From contig NZ_LSHX01000024.1 in assembly GCF_001555965.1 (NCBI RefSeq), positions 114,814-178,813 on the forward strand: DNA of 64,000 nt, given 5' to 3'. The notes beneath the pieces were generated by a model. It ran no database searches, was not told the origin of the DNA, and saw only the letters and a program-made list of their open reading frames with translations. The DNA is from Sphingomonas sp. CCH21-G11 (GTDB taxonomy: Bacteria > Pseudomonadota > Alphaproteobacteria > Sphingomonadales > Sphingomonadaceae). Below are positions 53,792 through 62,899 of the stretch, piece after piece; the first letter of the stretch is position 1; every line of letters begins with the position of its first letter. The position numbers and the translations under genes are program-made.

Positions 53792-54266
53792 GAAAGCTCC
53801 CTTTCTTTATGACGCGCCTGGCTCACGGTCGCGTTGAGTCATTCAAGTTAATCGAGCGTTACTTAAGGGTTTTGCGCGTGCAACACAATCGCTGCAATGC
53901 AACATAATTCCGAAGCCGTGCCGGCCGAGCCTTGAGATGCCGGGCAACGGAAATTGACGCGTTCGGAAGGTCGATCCCCTTTTGAAGTTCCCTAGCGTGC
54001 GAGTCAGGGCAGGAAATGACGCAATTGCGAAGGCGCCGCAACCGCGGCAGACAGGATTTGTCGGTTGAACGGCCTGATAATGCGACGGCCCGACGGACGC
54101 GCTTGTCCCGTTCAAGGACAAGGTGCCTGCGACCCCGTACAGGCGTAGCGAGAACGGCCGAATAAGTGGTAGAGGCACGCGCGACCGTCACCGATGGCTT
54201 GAGCGGCAGGTGCCTGCTATCGACCCGACCTTGCCAAATGGCGACACGAGGCTGACTTACCACCCG
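53792..54266. other. 475-bp divergent spacer
   Basis: Between the sugar transferase (minus) and a Rap1a/Tai-like gene (plus). The first 150 bases are the likely promoter of the transferase (lower-GC words such as GCAACACAATCG and AACATAATTCC near 53881-53915). The rest shows no gene of its own; a plus-strand open frame from 54123 is only a 5' extension of the next gene. I see no operator or repeat. Confidence 0.5.
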
Positions 54267-54761
54267 ATGTTTTACGCACTCCTCACCCTCGCCATCCTGG
54301 GATCACAGACCGGCGCTGCGGCAGTCGGCAGCCCGGCCGTGACGCAAGCCGCGCCTGCACCCGCGCCTGCAACGCCGTCTGGTGCACCGCAAAATTTGCC
54401 GCGCCCCCAGACGTCCGATTCGCCGCAGAGTTCGGGGTTCCTGTCCGCCGGCCAGTTGGTCGACCGATGCCGCGAGCCGGCGCAGACCAGCGCATCCTAT
54501 TGCTTTGCCTATATCGCTGCAGTGCACGACATGGCGCGGGCGTACGAAGTGTGGCTGGAGCAGCGTGAATTCTGCATCCCGCCCGCGACGACGCAGGCGG
54601 AATTGCGCAACATCTTTCTCGCCTATGCGGCACGAAACGAACAGATCCGCGCTGGTCAGGCGGCTTCGGCGATCCTCGTCGCGCTGAAGACCGCCTATCC
54701 ATGCGTGCCCGTCACGCCATCACCGCCGGTCGTCGCGCAACCGGCACCGGCATCGCGATGA
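54267..54761 (+). CDS. secreted Rap1a/Tai-like protein
   Basis: 164 residues. A signal peptide (FYALLTLAILGSQTGAAA) is followed by a Pro/Ala linker, then a compact helical domain with the Rap1a/Tai pattern: FLSAGQLVDRC, SASYCFAYIAAVHDMARAYE, FCIPPATTQAELRN and a last cysteine in TAYPC. Known members neutralise type VI secretion amidase toxins, but many sphingomonad copies have no such context. The start at 54267 gives a proper signal peptide; a longer upstream frame does not. Its stop overlaps the next gene (ATGA), coupling it to a cell-wall hydrolase. Confidence 0.8.
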   Translation: MFYALLTLAILGSQTGAAAVGSPAVTQAAPAPAPATPSGAPQNLPRPQTSDSPQSSGFLSAGQLVDRCREPAQTSASYCFAYIAAVHDMARAYEVWLEQREFCIPPATTQAELRNIFLAYAARNEQIRAGQAASAILVALKTAYPCVPVTPSPPVVAQPAPASR

Positions 54762-55936
54762 CGATCGTGCAGCCCGGAATCGACCTTGCCCCCCACGATG
54801 GCGGGCGCGACGCAGCCGCGATCCGGTCGCCGCGCCCCTTGCCCGCGATCGACATCGCGGCGCATCGTCGCCGGCGGAACCGGCGCAACCTCATTCTGGC
54901 CGTTGCGCTCGCCGCCCTGCTCATTTTCGCGGCGGCCGATGTCTATTTCGTCATGCGCGCGCTGGAATCATCGGCCCTGCCCAGGCAGCGACCCGGTACC
55001 GTGATCGACGTGCCGCCGATCGCGCCCGTGGCGCCGCCGTCCGATCCCGCCGCGCTACGCAAGCTGACGGTCGAGGAAGCGTTGGACGAGAATGCCCGCA
55101 TCCCGTTCGCCAAGGGCCCGAACCCGTCCGCCCCAGCGCTCGTCGTCGCGTCGGGCAGCCCGGATTGGGACCGGTCGGTCGGATGCCTGACCGCGGCGAT
55201 CTATTACGAGGCGGGGAACGAGCCGCTGGGCGGGCAGCAGGCGGTCGCGCAGGTCGTGCTGAACCGGGTGCGGCACCCAACCTATCCCTCGACCGTCTGC
55301 GGCGTCGTCTATGAGGGCGCGAATCGTCCGACCGGTTGCCAGTTCACCTTCACCTGTGACGGATCGACCGCGCGGGCGCCGGATCCGCGCCGATGGGAAC
55401 AGGCGCGCTTCGTTGCCGAATCGGCGCTGCGTGGCCAGGTCTACGCCCCGGTCGGTCTGGCGACGCATTATCATGCCGATTATGTCGTGCCCTATTGGGC
55501 GTCATCGCTCGCCAAGACGATCCGCATCGGTCGGCACATCTTCTATCGCTGGAACGGCTTTTGGGGCACTCCGACGGCCTTTACCCAGCGTTATGCGGGC
55601 GGCGAACCGATGATCGGCGTCATGCCCGACAGCGCGATGTCCGCGGCCGCGCCCGTTGAGACCCCGGAAACGCCGACGGTGGCGACGATCGCGGACCGGC
55701 CGATCCTGGCCTATCGCGACGCCGCATCGCGCGCGGCCGGGCCGGTCGACGCTGCGGCGGTGGCGACGGACGGCCCCGCCCCCGGCGCAGCGGGAACGAG
55801 CGCTGCCGCTGCCGCCGCGCCCGGGCCACCCGCGGTGCGCAAGCCTGCGGGCCGGCGCTTCGTCATCGGCATGAATGAGGCCGCACGCGACGAACGCGCG
55901 GACCGTACGGCGGAGTCCACCGCGCCGGCACCCTGA
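54758..55936 (+). CDS. SleB-type cell wall hydrolase, membrane-anchored
   Basis: 392 residues. A basic N-terminus leads to one membrane helix (44-66), then a Pro-rich linker and the Hydrolase_2/SleB domain: CLTAAIYYEAGNEPLGGQQA (Glu151 likely catalytic), VLNRVRHPTYPSTVCGVVYEG and GCQFTFTCDGS. A long Ala/Pro-rich tail follows. Family members cut peptidoglycan glycan strands (lytic transglycosylase or amidase chemistry). It is coupled by four bases to the Rap1a/Tai-like gene, which could be its partner or regulator. Nothing indicates it is exported as a toxin. Convergent with rmlB. Confidence 0.86.
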   Translation: MTIVQPGIDLAPHDGGRDAAAIRSPRPLPAIDIAAHRRRRNRRNLILAVALAALLIFAAADVYFVMRALESSALPRQRPGTVIDVPPIAPVAPPSDPAALRKLTVEEALDENARIPFAKGPNPSAPALVVASGSPDWDRSVGCLTAAIYYEAGNEPLGGQQAVAQVVLNRVRHPTYPSTVCGVVYEGANRPTGCQFTFTCDGSTARAPDPRRWEQARFVAESALRGQVYAPVGLATHYHADYVVPYWASSLAKTIRIGRHIFYRWNGFWGTPTAFTQRYAGGEPMIGVMPDSAMSAAAPVETPETPTVATIADRPILAYRDAASRAAGPVDAAAVATDGPAPGAAGTSAAAAAAPGPPAVRKPAGRRFVIGMNEAARDERADRTAESTAPAP

Positions 55937-55966
55937 CCCGGACGCACCCGGAGCGGCGCGCAATCG

Positions 55967-57034
55967 TCAGGCGGCGACGCGGGCAGCGACCAGCGGCTGC
56001 CACCAGTCCTCGTGGCCGAGATACCAGGCGAGGGTTTCGGCAAAGCCCTGCGCAAAGTCGCGCGCGGGGGCATATCCGAGTTCCGACCTGATCTTGGTTT
56101 CGTCGATCGCATAGCGGCGGTCATGGCCCTTGCGATCCTCGACATACCGCTTGAGCTCGGCGGTTGCGCGACCCTGGGCGGCGGGGGCGCCGGGAAAGCG
56201 CCGCGCGAGCGACGGATCCGCCGCGAACGCCGCGTCGATGCCGCGACAGATTTCCTCGACGACCGTCAGATTGGGCAGTTCCTGGCCGCCACCGACATTG
56301 TAGGTCTCGCCGATCCGGCCGTGCTTCAGGATCAGCTCGATCCCGCGACAATGATCCTCGACGTGCAGCCAGTCGCGCACGTTCATCCCGTCGCCATAGA
56401 TCGGCAGCGCGCGGCCGGCGAGCGCATTGAGCGTGAATAGCGGAATGAGCTTTTCGGGAAACTGGAACGGGCCGTAATTGTTCGAACAGTTGCTGGTCGT
56501 CGTCTCCAGCCCGTAGGTGTGGTGATAGGCGCGGACCAAATGGTCGCTGCCCGCCTTCGACGCCGAATAGGGCGAGTTGGGCGCATAGGGCGTCGTTTCG
56601 CTGAACGCCGCGTCGTCGGGCCCGAGCGAGCCATAGACCTCATCGGTGGAGACGTGATGGAAGCGGTGCGGTCTCCCGGTGCCGGTGTCGAGCCAAGCCG
56701 CCTTGGCCGCCTTGAGCAGGCTATGCGTCCCCACGACATTGGTGGTGACGAACGCATCCGGGCCGCTGATCGAGCGGTCGACATGGCTTTCGGCGGCAAA
56801 ATGCACGATCGTGTCGATGGCATGATCGGCGATCAGGCGACCGACCAGTTCGGTGTCGCAGATGTCGCCCCGGACCAGCTCGACCCCGTCGAGCCCGGCG
56901 ATGTTCGCGGGATTGCCGGCATAAGTCAGCGCATCGAGCACCACGATCGTGTCCGCCGGCGACACCCGCCGCCAGTGGTGGACGAAGTTCGCCCCGATGA
57001 AACCGGCGCCCCCCGTCACGATCAGATTGGCCAT
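55967..57034 (-). CDS. rmlB: dTDP-glucose 4,6-dehydratase
   Basis: 355 residues. TGGAGFIGANFVHHW binds NAD, TIVHFAAESHVDRSI is the family signature, STDEVYGSLG supplies the catalytic Asp/Glu region and YSASKAGSDHLVRAYHHTYG gives Tyr-x-x-x-Lys. It converts dTDP-glucose to dTDP-4-keto-6-deoxyglucose, the second step of rhamnose donor synthesis. It lies downstream of rmlA and rmlC on the same strand, 100 bases after rmlC. This indicates L-rhamnose in the exopolysaccharide or in another cell-surface glycan. Confidence 0.96.
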   Translation of the reverse strand: MANLIVTGGAGFIGANFVHHWRRVSPADTIVVLDALTYAGNPANIAGLDGVELVRGDICDTELVGRLIADHAIDTIVHFAAESHVDRSISGPDAFVTTNVVGTHSLLKAAKAAWLDTGTGRPHRFHHVSTDEVYGSLGPDDAAFSETTPYAPNSPYSASKAGSDHLVRAYHHTYGLETTTSNCSNNYGPFQFPEKLIPLFTLNALAGRALPIYGDGMNVRDWLHVEDHCRGIELILKHGRIGETYNVGGGQELPNLTVVEEICRGIDAAFAADPSLARRFPGAPAAQGRATAELKRYVEDRKGHDRRYAIDETKIRSELGYAPARDFAQGFAETLAWYLGHEDWWQPLVAARVAA

Positions 57035-57134
57035 TGTTCGGATCCTTTACTGCCGTCCTGCAATCGAAACCGCTGCTTTACGGACGGCGACGCCGGGAAA
57101 CAATGCGCTTCGACGGCGGTGCGCAAGCGCGGCC

Positions 57135-57680
57135 TCAGTCGAATGCGGCGATGTCGGCAAAGCGCTGCCCGGCGCGGTCCTTGGCCGAAATCTGCGGCGC
57201 GATATCGCCCAGCGGCCAGTCGATCGCGATGTCCGGATCGTCCCAGGCGAGCGAATGCTCGTGCGCGGCATCGTAATAGCCGGTGCATTTGTAGAGGAAG
57301 TCGGTGTCGTCGGCGAGGCTGAGAAAGCCGTGCGCAAAGCCCGGCGGGACCCAGAACATGCGCTTGTTCGCCGCCGACAGCTCGACGCCGACCCAGCGGC
57401 CATAGGTGGGCGAGCTGCGCCGCAGATCGACCGCCACGTCCCACACGCAACCGTTGACGACACGAACCAGCTTGCCCTGCGGATTGGGGTTCTGAAAGTG
57501 CAGGCCGCGCAGCACGCCGCGCGCCGATCGGCTGTGATTGTCCTGCACGAAGTCGAGATCGAGACCGAGTTCGGCAAAGCTGCGCGCGTTCCAGCTTTCC
57601 ATGAAGAAGCCGCGATCGTCGCCGAACACCTTCGGCTCGAGGATCACCAGCCCCTCGATCTCGGTGTCGATCCGCTTCAT
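57135..57680 (-). CDS. rmlC: dTDP-4-dehydrorhamnose 3,5-epimerase
   Basis: 181 residues, the normal length. [37 protein letters not shown] (catalytic His in RGLHFQ), [20 protein letters not shown] and [15 protein letters not shown] match the family. It epimerises the 4-keto sugar at C3 and C5 before RmlD reduction. The ATG at 57680 overlaps the rmlA stop by four bases (ATGA), so rmlA and rmlC are coupled. A longer upstream frame is only the rmlA reading frame shadow. Confidence 0.95.
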   Translation of the reverse strand: MKRIDTEIEGLVILEPKVFGDDRGFFMESWNARSFAELGLDLDFVQDNHSRSARGVLRGLHFQNPNPQGKLVRVVNGCVWDVAVDLRRSSPTYGRWVGVELSAANKRMFWVPPGFAHGFLSLADDTDFLYKCTGYYDAAHEHSLAWDDPDIAIDWPLGDIAPQISAKDRAGQRFADIAAFD

Positions 57681-58567
57681 GCGCGCGCGGCCTTGCCCTG
57701 CAACAGGCCCATCAGATATTCGCCATAGCCGCTCTTGCGCAGCGGCGCGGCGACCCGCTCGAGCTGGGCATCGTCGATGAAGCCCTGGCGCCAGGCGATC
57801 TCCTCCGGACAGCAGATTTTCAGGCCCTGGCGCTCTTCGGTGATCCGCACATAGAGCGCGGCGTCGATCAACGATGCATGCGTCCCCGTGTCGAGCCACG
57901 CATAGCCGCGCCCCATGATCTCGACCGCCAGCTTGCCCGCATCGAGATACAGCCGGTTGAGGTCGGTGATCTCCAGCTCGCCGCGTGGCGATGGCTTCAG
58001 GTCACGGGCTAGCGCGACCGCGTCGCCGTCGTAGAAATAAAGGCCGGTGACCGCATAGTTCGACTTGGGAACCGCGGGCTTTTCCTCGATCGTCTCGGCT
58101 CGGCCATCGGCGTCGAAGGACACGACGCCATAGGCGCGTGCGTCGCTGACATAATAGCCGAACACGGTCGCCCCGTCGGTACGTGCCTGCGCCCGCGCCA
58201 GCAGTTCGCTGAAACCATGGCCGTAAAAGATGTTGTCGCCCAGCACGAGCGCGGAGGGTGCGTCGCCGACGAAATCGGCGCCGATATGATAGGCCTGGGC
58301 CAGCCCCGCGGGTTCGGGCTGCACCGCATAGTCGATCGCCATGCCCAGATCCGCGCCGTCGCCCAGCACGGCGCGGAACGCCGCCTGATCCTGGGGCGTG
58401 GTGATGACCAGCACCTCGCGGATCCCCGCCAGCATCAGCGTCGACAGCGGATAATAGATCATCGGCTTGTCGTAGACCGGCATCAGCTGCTTCGAGACGC
58501 CGCGGGTCAGGGGATAGAGGCGCGTGCCCGAACCCCCGGCGAGTATGATCCCCTTGCGCACCTTCAT
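57677..58567 (-). CDS. rmlA: glucose-1-phosphate thymidylyltransferase
   Basis: 296 residues. [20 protein letters not shown] is the nucleotide-binding signature. [38 protein letters not shown] and [19 protein letters not shown] follow, and the C-terminal tail [12 protein letters not shown] is typical of RmlA. It makes dTDP-glucose, the first step of the rhamnose pathway. It starts at the ATG at 58567 and heads the rmlA-rmlC-rmlB unit, divergent from rmlD 167 bases away. A frame extending to 58648 lacks family similarity. Confidence 0.95.
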   Translation of the reverse strand: MKVRKGIILAGGSGTRLYPLTRGVSKQLMPVYDKPMIYYPLSTLMLAGIREVLVITTPQDQAAFRAVLGDGADLGMAIDYAVQPEPAGLAQAYHIGADFVGDAPSALVLGDNIFYGHGFSELLARAQARTDGATVFGYYVSDARAYGVVSFDADGRAETIEEKPAVPKSNYAVTGLYFYDGDAVALARDLKPSPRGELEITDLNRLYLDAGKLAVEIMGRGYAWLDTGTHASLIDAALYVRITEERQGLKICCPEEIAWRQGFIDDAQLERVAAPLRKSGYGEYLMGLLQGKAARA

Positions 58568-58734
58568 CCTTCCCGTTCGATCGCGCCCGATCAGCCCGGG
58601 CCGCGCGCAGTCGCCATCGCCTCTACGCAGTCGGGTGGCGCAGGGCAATGCGGCCGCGCTGGCCCCGCCGACATCGCCGGTTGATCTGGCGCGCCGCGAA
58701 TGCCAAGCCGCCGCCGGTACGGGAAAGGGCGACT

Positions 58735-59658
58735 ATGGACGGCGCATCGACGGCCACGCGCGAGATTCTGGTGACAGGCGGGTCGGGGCAGGTCGGCACC
58801 GAACTGCAACGCCTGGCCATGCCGCCGGGGTGGCGGATCGTCGCCCCGCCGCGCGGCGAACTCGACCTGGCCGATCCGCGATCGATCGCTGCCGCGGTGC
58901 GGGCGCGCCCGTGGGCGGCAATCATCAACGCGGGGGCCTATACCGCGGTCGATCAGGCCGAAAGCGATGTCGTCGCCGCGTGGCAGGTGAACGCGATGGC
59001 CCCCGCAGCGCTCGCCGCCGCCGCAACTGAGGCCGGGGGCATCCCGATCGTTCACGTCTCGACCGATTATGTCTTTCCCGGCGATCGCGCCGGCGCATGG
59101 GAGGTCGACGATCCGGTCGCGCCGCTCGGCGTTTATGGCGCGTCGAAGCTGGCGGGCGAGCTGGCGATCGGGACGGCGCAACCGCGCCATGCGATCGTGC
59201 GCACCGCCTGGGTGGTCAGCGCGCACGGCCGCAATTTCGTCAAGACCATGTTGCGGCTCGCCGCCGACCGCGACGTGCTGCGCGTCGTCGCCGACCAGCA
59301 CGGTTCGCTGACCGCGGCCGCCGACCTCGCCGCCGCGCTCGCCGCTGTCGCCATCCGGATGGCGCAGGATGACGGCGCACCGACCGGCATCTTTCATTTC
59401 GCCAATCAGGGGCCGACCACGTGGCATGGGGTCGCCGAAGCGGTGCTGAAGGAATCGGCCGCGCGCGGCGGACCGTCGGCACAGGTACTGCCGATTTCCA
59501 GCGCGGAGTATCCCACGCCCGCGCGACGGCCCGCCAATTCGCTGTTGTCGACCGCGCGGATCACGCGGGACTACGGCATCGCGCCCCGCCCGTGGCAAGT
59601 TGCGCTGAACGAAATCCTCGACGAATTGCTGGCAGCACCTGGGCCTGCCACGGCGTGA
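58735..59658 (+). CDS. rmlD: dTDP-4-dehydrorhamnose reductase
   Basis: 307 residues. REILVTGGSGQVGTELQRLA binds NADPH, NAGAYTAVDQAESD and VHVSTDYVFPGD are RmlD motifs, and GVYGASKLAGE gives the catalytic Tyr and Lys. ANSLLSTARITRDYGI closes the substrate pocket. It makes dTDP-L-rhamnose, the final step of the pathway. The ATG at 58735 has GGAAAGGG upstream. It is the only rml gene on the plus strand, so its expression is likely from the shared divergent promoter region with rmlA. Confidence 0.95.
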   Translation: MDGASTATREILVTGGSGQVGTELQRLAMPPGWRIVAPPRGELDLADPRSIAAAVRARPWAAIINAGAYTAVDQAESDVVAAWQVNAMAPAALAAAATEAGGIPIVHVSTDYVFPGDRAGAWEVDDPVAPLGVYGASKLAGELAIGTAQPRHAIVRTAWVVSAHGRNFVKTMLRLAADRDVLRVVADQHGSLTAAADLAAALAAVAIRMAQDDGAPTGIFHFANQGPTTWHGVAEAVLKESAARGGPSAQVLPISSAEYPTPARRPANSLLSTARITRDYGIAPRPWQVALNEILDELLAAPGPATA

Positions 59659-59685
59659 GTTTCGACCGTCCGCGCGATTTCCATC

Positions 59686-59712
59686 GTCACCCCGGCACTA
59701 CGCCGGGGTGAC
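59686..59712. repeat. REP-like hairpin (family C) between convergent genes
   Basis: GTCACCCCGGC (59686-59696) pairs with GCCGGGGTGAC (59702-59712) around ACTAC. The sequence matches the arm of the inverted repeat at 13338-13433 at most positions. Placed between convergent rmlD and an amidohydrolase, it could also serve as a bidirectional transcription stop. Confidence 0.7.
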
Positions 59713-59746
59713 AGGAACGAACCGTGGCGCGTTCTGAACCAGCCGC

Positions 59747-61063
59747 TCAGTGCTGGTACGCCTTGGGCAGCGCGCCTTCCTTGGGATCGAGATAGCGGTC
59801 GCGCAGGCGCAACTGGCGGTTGCCCAGCGGCTGTTCGACCCCGTCGATGAAAACCGCGGTCGGCGTCGCGCCGATTTCCAGCGGATCGGCGTCCCAGATC
59901 ACGACATCGCCGCGCCGCCCCGGGCGCAGCGAGCCCAATTCGCCGCCCATGCCCATGATCTCCGCGGGCTTCGAACTGATCGTCGCGAACGCCTGGCCCC
60001 AGTCGAGCCCGGTCGCACCGGGGACGCGGGTCAGCGCGACGAGGTTGCCGGCGAACTGCTTCACATGCCGTGCCTGGCGCGCTTCATTGTCGTCGACATT
60101 GCCGATGGCGACCGTGACCCCTGCCGCGACCATCCGCCCGACATTGGACTGGGTCGCGCCCAGCTGGTCGAAATCGGCGGGCAGATCGGCGAGCGCGTTG
60201 GCGATCACCGGCACGCCGGCAGCCGCGATCTCGCGCGCGACCATCCAGCCTTCGACCGCACCGACCAGCACGATGTCGAGCGCGGGCATCTCGCGCTTCA
60301 GGCCGAGCACGACCTGAATGTCGAGCGCGCGATCGACCTTGATCAGCAGCTTCTGCTGGCCGTTCACCACCGGCACGAGCGCGGCGGCGTCGGCGCGGGT
60401 CAGCAGCGCGTCCTTGCCGCGATCGTTGAAGCTCGCGGGATTGCGCGCATAGTCGCGCGCCTCGAACAACGCGTTCCGGAACATCGCGATCGCCGCCGGG
60501 CGGCTGCCGCCCGCGGTACGCGCGCCCGCCACGCCATATTCCATGAACTGGAACAGCCTGGCGCGCGTGATCGGGCTGGTGTCGTTGCCCAGATCGATCA
60601 TCGCGCCCTGTCCGCCAAAGATCGACGCCCCGGTGTCGGGCACGATCACCGCGCGGGTAATGCCTTCGCTGCGGTTGAGCGTGATCGCCTGCCCGCGCCA
60701 GTTGACCGCCGGGGCGATGTCCAGACTGGCGTTGAACACTGAATCGGCGGCGGCGCTGTCGTCGGTTTCGCGCACGCCGTCGACATCGACCAGCCCGACC
60801 CGCGAAAAGCCCGCGACGATGCCCGGCGATACCCACCGGCCACCTGCGTCGATGACCCGCATCCCTGCCGGCGCGGCGACACCGGCACCCGCCGCGACGA
60901 CCCGGCCGTCGCGGATCACGACGGTGCCGCCTTCAACCGGGGCGGAGCCGTCGCCGACGACCAGTTTGGCGTTGGTGATCGCGACCGTCTGTGCGGCCGC
61001 GGGGAACGCAGCAAAGGCCAGCGCACTGCCGGCCAAGCGCATGAGGGTGGTTCGCATCGTCAC
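59747..61063 (-). CDS. amidohydrolase-family protein lacking the metal-binding motif
   Basis: 438 residues with a signal peptide (MRLAGSALAFAAFPAAAQ). The composite domain (TVAITNAKLVVGDGSAPVEG) and the C-terminal PGRRGDVVIWDADPLEIG match amidohydrolases. However, the position of the HxH metal ligands reads SPGIVAGFSRVG instead of the partner's TPGIIDVHSHLG, and the later HNH and FHH ligand segments are also absent. It is therefore likely catalytically inactive and structural. The GTG at 61063, preceded by GGGGGA, overlaps the partner's stop (GTGA), so equal amounts of both proteins are expected. An ATG at 61057 is an alternative start. Confidence 0.82.
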   Translation of the reverse strand: MTMRTTLMRLAGSALAFAAFPAAAQTVAITNAKLVVGDGSAPVEGGTVVIRDGRVVAAGAGVAAPAGMRVIDAGGRWVSPGIVAGFSRVGLVDVDGVRETDDSAAADSVFNASLDIAPAVNWRGQAITLNRSEGITRAVIVPDTGASIFGGQGAMIDLGNDTSPITRARLFQFMEYGVAGARTAGGSRPAAIAMFRNALFEARDYARNPASFNDRGKDALLTRADAAALVPVVNGQQKLLIKVDRALDIQVVLGLKREMPALDIVLVGAVEGWMVAREIAAAGVPVIANALADLPADFDQLGATQSNVGRMVAAGVTVAIGNVDDNEARQARHVKQFAGNLVALTRVPGATGLDWGQAFATISSKPAEIMGMGGELGSLRPGRRGDVVIWDADPLEIGATPTAVFIDGVEQPLGNRQLRLRDRYLDPKEGALPKAYQH

Positions 61064-62484
61064 TTCACATCCCCCTCGCCCGGCTGGCCCAGCTCGAAAT
61101 CGGAAACCGGCCGCATCTTCGGATTGTTCGCGTCGAACATCAGCGCACCGTCGATCCACACCCGCTCAGGGCGCGTGTAGACGCTGAACGGATCGCCGTT
61201 CCACAGCACGATGTCCGCCATCTTGCCGGGCTTCAGGCTGCCGGTCATCTGCTCGACGCCCAGCGCGCGGGCGGCGTTGATGCCGACCCAGGTCCAGGCG
61301 CGCTCCTTGCTGATCGGGATGCCGGCGCGTTCGGCGGACTTCACCACCTTGGCGATTTCCTGGTTCAGACGCTGAATGCCGTTCGCGTCGTCCGAATGGA
61401 TCATCGCGCACGCGCCCTCCTTGTCGAGGATCGCCAGATTCTCGCCGATCGCATCGTAGGACTCCATCTTGAAGCCCCACCAGTCGGCCCAGACCGCCGA
61501 GCAGGCGTCGTTTTCCTTCAGCAGGTCGGCGATCTTGTAGCTTTCGACCGCGTGGTGGAACGCGCGGACCTTGTAGCCGAACTCCTTCGCCATATCCATG
61601 ACGATGGCCATCTCGTCGGCGCGGTAGCAGTGGTTGTGGACGAGGATTTCGCCGTCGAGCACCCCGCGCAGCGTATCCATCTGAATGTCGCGGCCGGGCG
61701 CGTCGCCGCCCTCCTCCTCATATTTATCCCATTTGCGGTCATATTCCTGCGCCTTGGCCCAGGTCTGGCGGTCGACCGCGACATTGCCCATGCGGGTGGA
61801 GGGGATGCGGCCCTTGGCGCCATAGACGCGCTTCGGATTCTCGCCGCACGCCATCTTCAGGCCATAGGGCGCGCCGGGAAACTTCATCCCCTGCATCGTG
61901 CGGGCATAGACGTTCTTGAGCGTGACCGAGCGCCCGCCGAACAGATTGGCAGATCCGGGCAGGATCTGGAGCGTCGTCACCCCGCCATTGGCGAGCGCGC
62001 GCGAAAAACCCGGGTCCTGCGGCCAGACGCTGTGTTCGGCCCAGACCTCCGCCGTCACCGGACCGGTCGCCTCGTTGCCGTCGGAATGCGCCTGCACCGC
62101 CGGGGTCGGATAGTCGCCCAGATGGCTGTGCACATCGATGATGCCCGGCGTTACCCATTTGCCCCGGCCGTCGATGACCGTTGCGCCCTCCGGCGCGGCG
62201 ATCTGCTGGCCCAGCGCGACCACCTTGCCGTCGCGGAACAGGACCGCGCCATTGTCGATCCGCGCGCCCTCGCCATCCAGGATGGTCACGTTAGTGATCA
62301 GGGTCGGCACGCCGGGATAGACGCGATAGGTCGACGGAAACGGATTGTGGTCGAACCCCTTGCCTTTTCCGGGTGCGGGCTTCGACGATTTGGGTGCGGC
62401 CGATGCCGACTTCGCTTCCCCGCCCTGCGCGGCGCACGCGGCGAGCATGGTCGCCCCCGCCAGCAGCATGATGTTGCGTTTCAC
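61060..62484 (-). CDS. amidohydrolase-family lipoprotein, catalytically intact
   Basis: 474 residues. A lipoprotein signal ends MLAACAAQ (acylated Cys17), so the protein is anchored in a membrane facing the periplasm. Metal ligands are visible at His119 and His121 (IIDVHSHLG), with further ligands in VHNHCYRADEMA, RAFHHAVE and MIHSDDANG. NVTILDGEGA and MADIVLWNGDP are typical. It is a periplasmic hydrolase of an amide, ester or cyclic substrate that cannot be specified. It forms a coupled pair with the motif-less relative downstream and is divergent from an AraC-type regulator. Confidence 0.9.
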   Translation of the reverse strand: MKRNIMLLAGATMLAACAAQGGEAKSASAAPKSSKPAPGKGKGFDHNPFPSTYRVYPGVPTLITNVTILDGEGARIDNGAVLFRDGKVVALGQQIAAPEGATVIDGRGKWVTPGIIDVHSHLGDYPTPAVQAHSDGNEATGPVTAEVWAEHSVWPQDPGFSRALANGGVTTLQILPGSANLFGGRSVTLKNVYARTMQGMKFPGAPYGLKMACGENPKRVYGAKGRIPSTRMGNVAVDRQTWAKAQEYDRKWDKYEEEGGDAPGRDIQMDTLRGVLDGEILVHNHCYRADEMAIVMDMAKEFGYKVRAFHHAVESYKIADLLKENDACSAVWADWWGFKMESYDAIGENLAILDKEGACAMIHSDDANGIQRLNQEIAKVVKSAERAGIPISKERAWTWVGINAARALGVEQMTGSLKPGKMADIVLWNGDPFSVYTRPERVWIDGALMFDANNPKMRPVSDFELGQPGEGDVK

Positions 62485-62899
62485 CGCTTTTCGCCTCCCC
62501 CTTCAAACACCGTTGCCTGGCAGGATCGCGACGGTCGCGCGCTGCCACACGGCCCCGATAGGTAGGATCGAAACGCGGCTCGTGTAAATCGACAACTTGC
62601 CGCGCGCGGCCGTCGGCAGGGCCCACCCGCACGCGCTGACCACCACGCTCCGAGGCGAAAGCCCCAATCTGGCGCAAGAACCGTGCAGCCGGGCCGGTGA
62701 TTTCACTTGCAGCCAGACCCGTAACGAGCGACAATGATAATTGACATCGAATATGTCCAAAAATTTGGACAGTCATCGCCGAAAATCGGATGTGGCGATG
62801 GGTTCGCGTTTCGATCCGACAGTCGGATCGCGAAAGCAGGATGCGGTCAATGCAGACGGACGGACATGATTGCGCCGACACGCTCGCCGCCGGGTGCGC
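62485..62899. promoter_or_regulatory. 415-bp divergent regulatory region of amidohydrolase operon and AraC-type gene
   Basis: No gene of its own. It contains the palindrome at 62754-62771 and, next to it, TTGACA at 62741. The stretch at 62730-62780 is markedly less GC-rich than its surroundings, as expected for a promoter or operator. The rest shows nothing recognisable. Confidence 0.6.
62754..62771. promoter_or_regulatory. operator-like palindrome
   Basis: TGTCCAA-AAAT-TTGGACA has perfect seven-base arms. Its position midway between the amidohydrolase operon and the AraC-type regulator suggests a binding site for that or another dimeric regulator. AraC proteins usually bind direct repeats, so the link is tentative. 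Confidence 0.5.

Noticed and set aside
54267..54761. Calling the Rap1a/Tai-like gene a type VI immunity gene
   Set aside because: No type VI secretion component or matching amidase effector occurs in the window, and such proteins are common outside that context.
13488..59658. Identification of the locus as a sphingan (gellan, welan) cluster
   Set aside because: It contains ugd and rml genes as sphingan loci do, but also GnT-I-like, GMC, AKR, GH16 and RTX genes that I do not associate with them. The gene order does not match what I recall, so no specific polymer is named.
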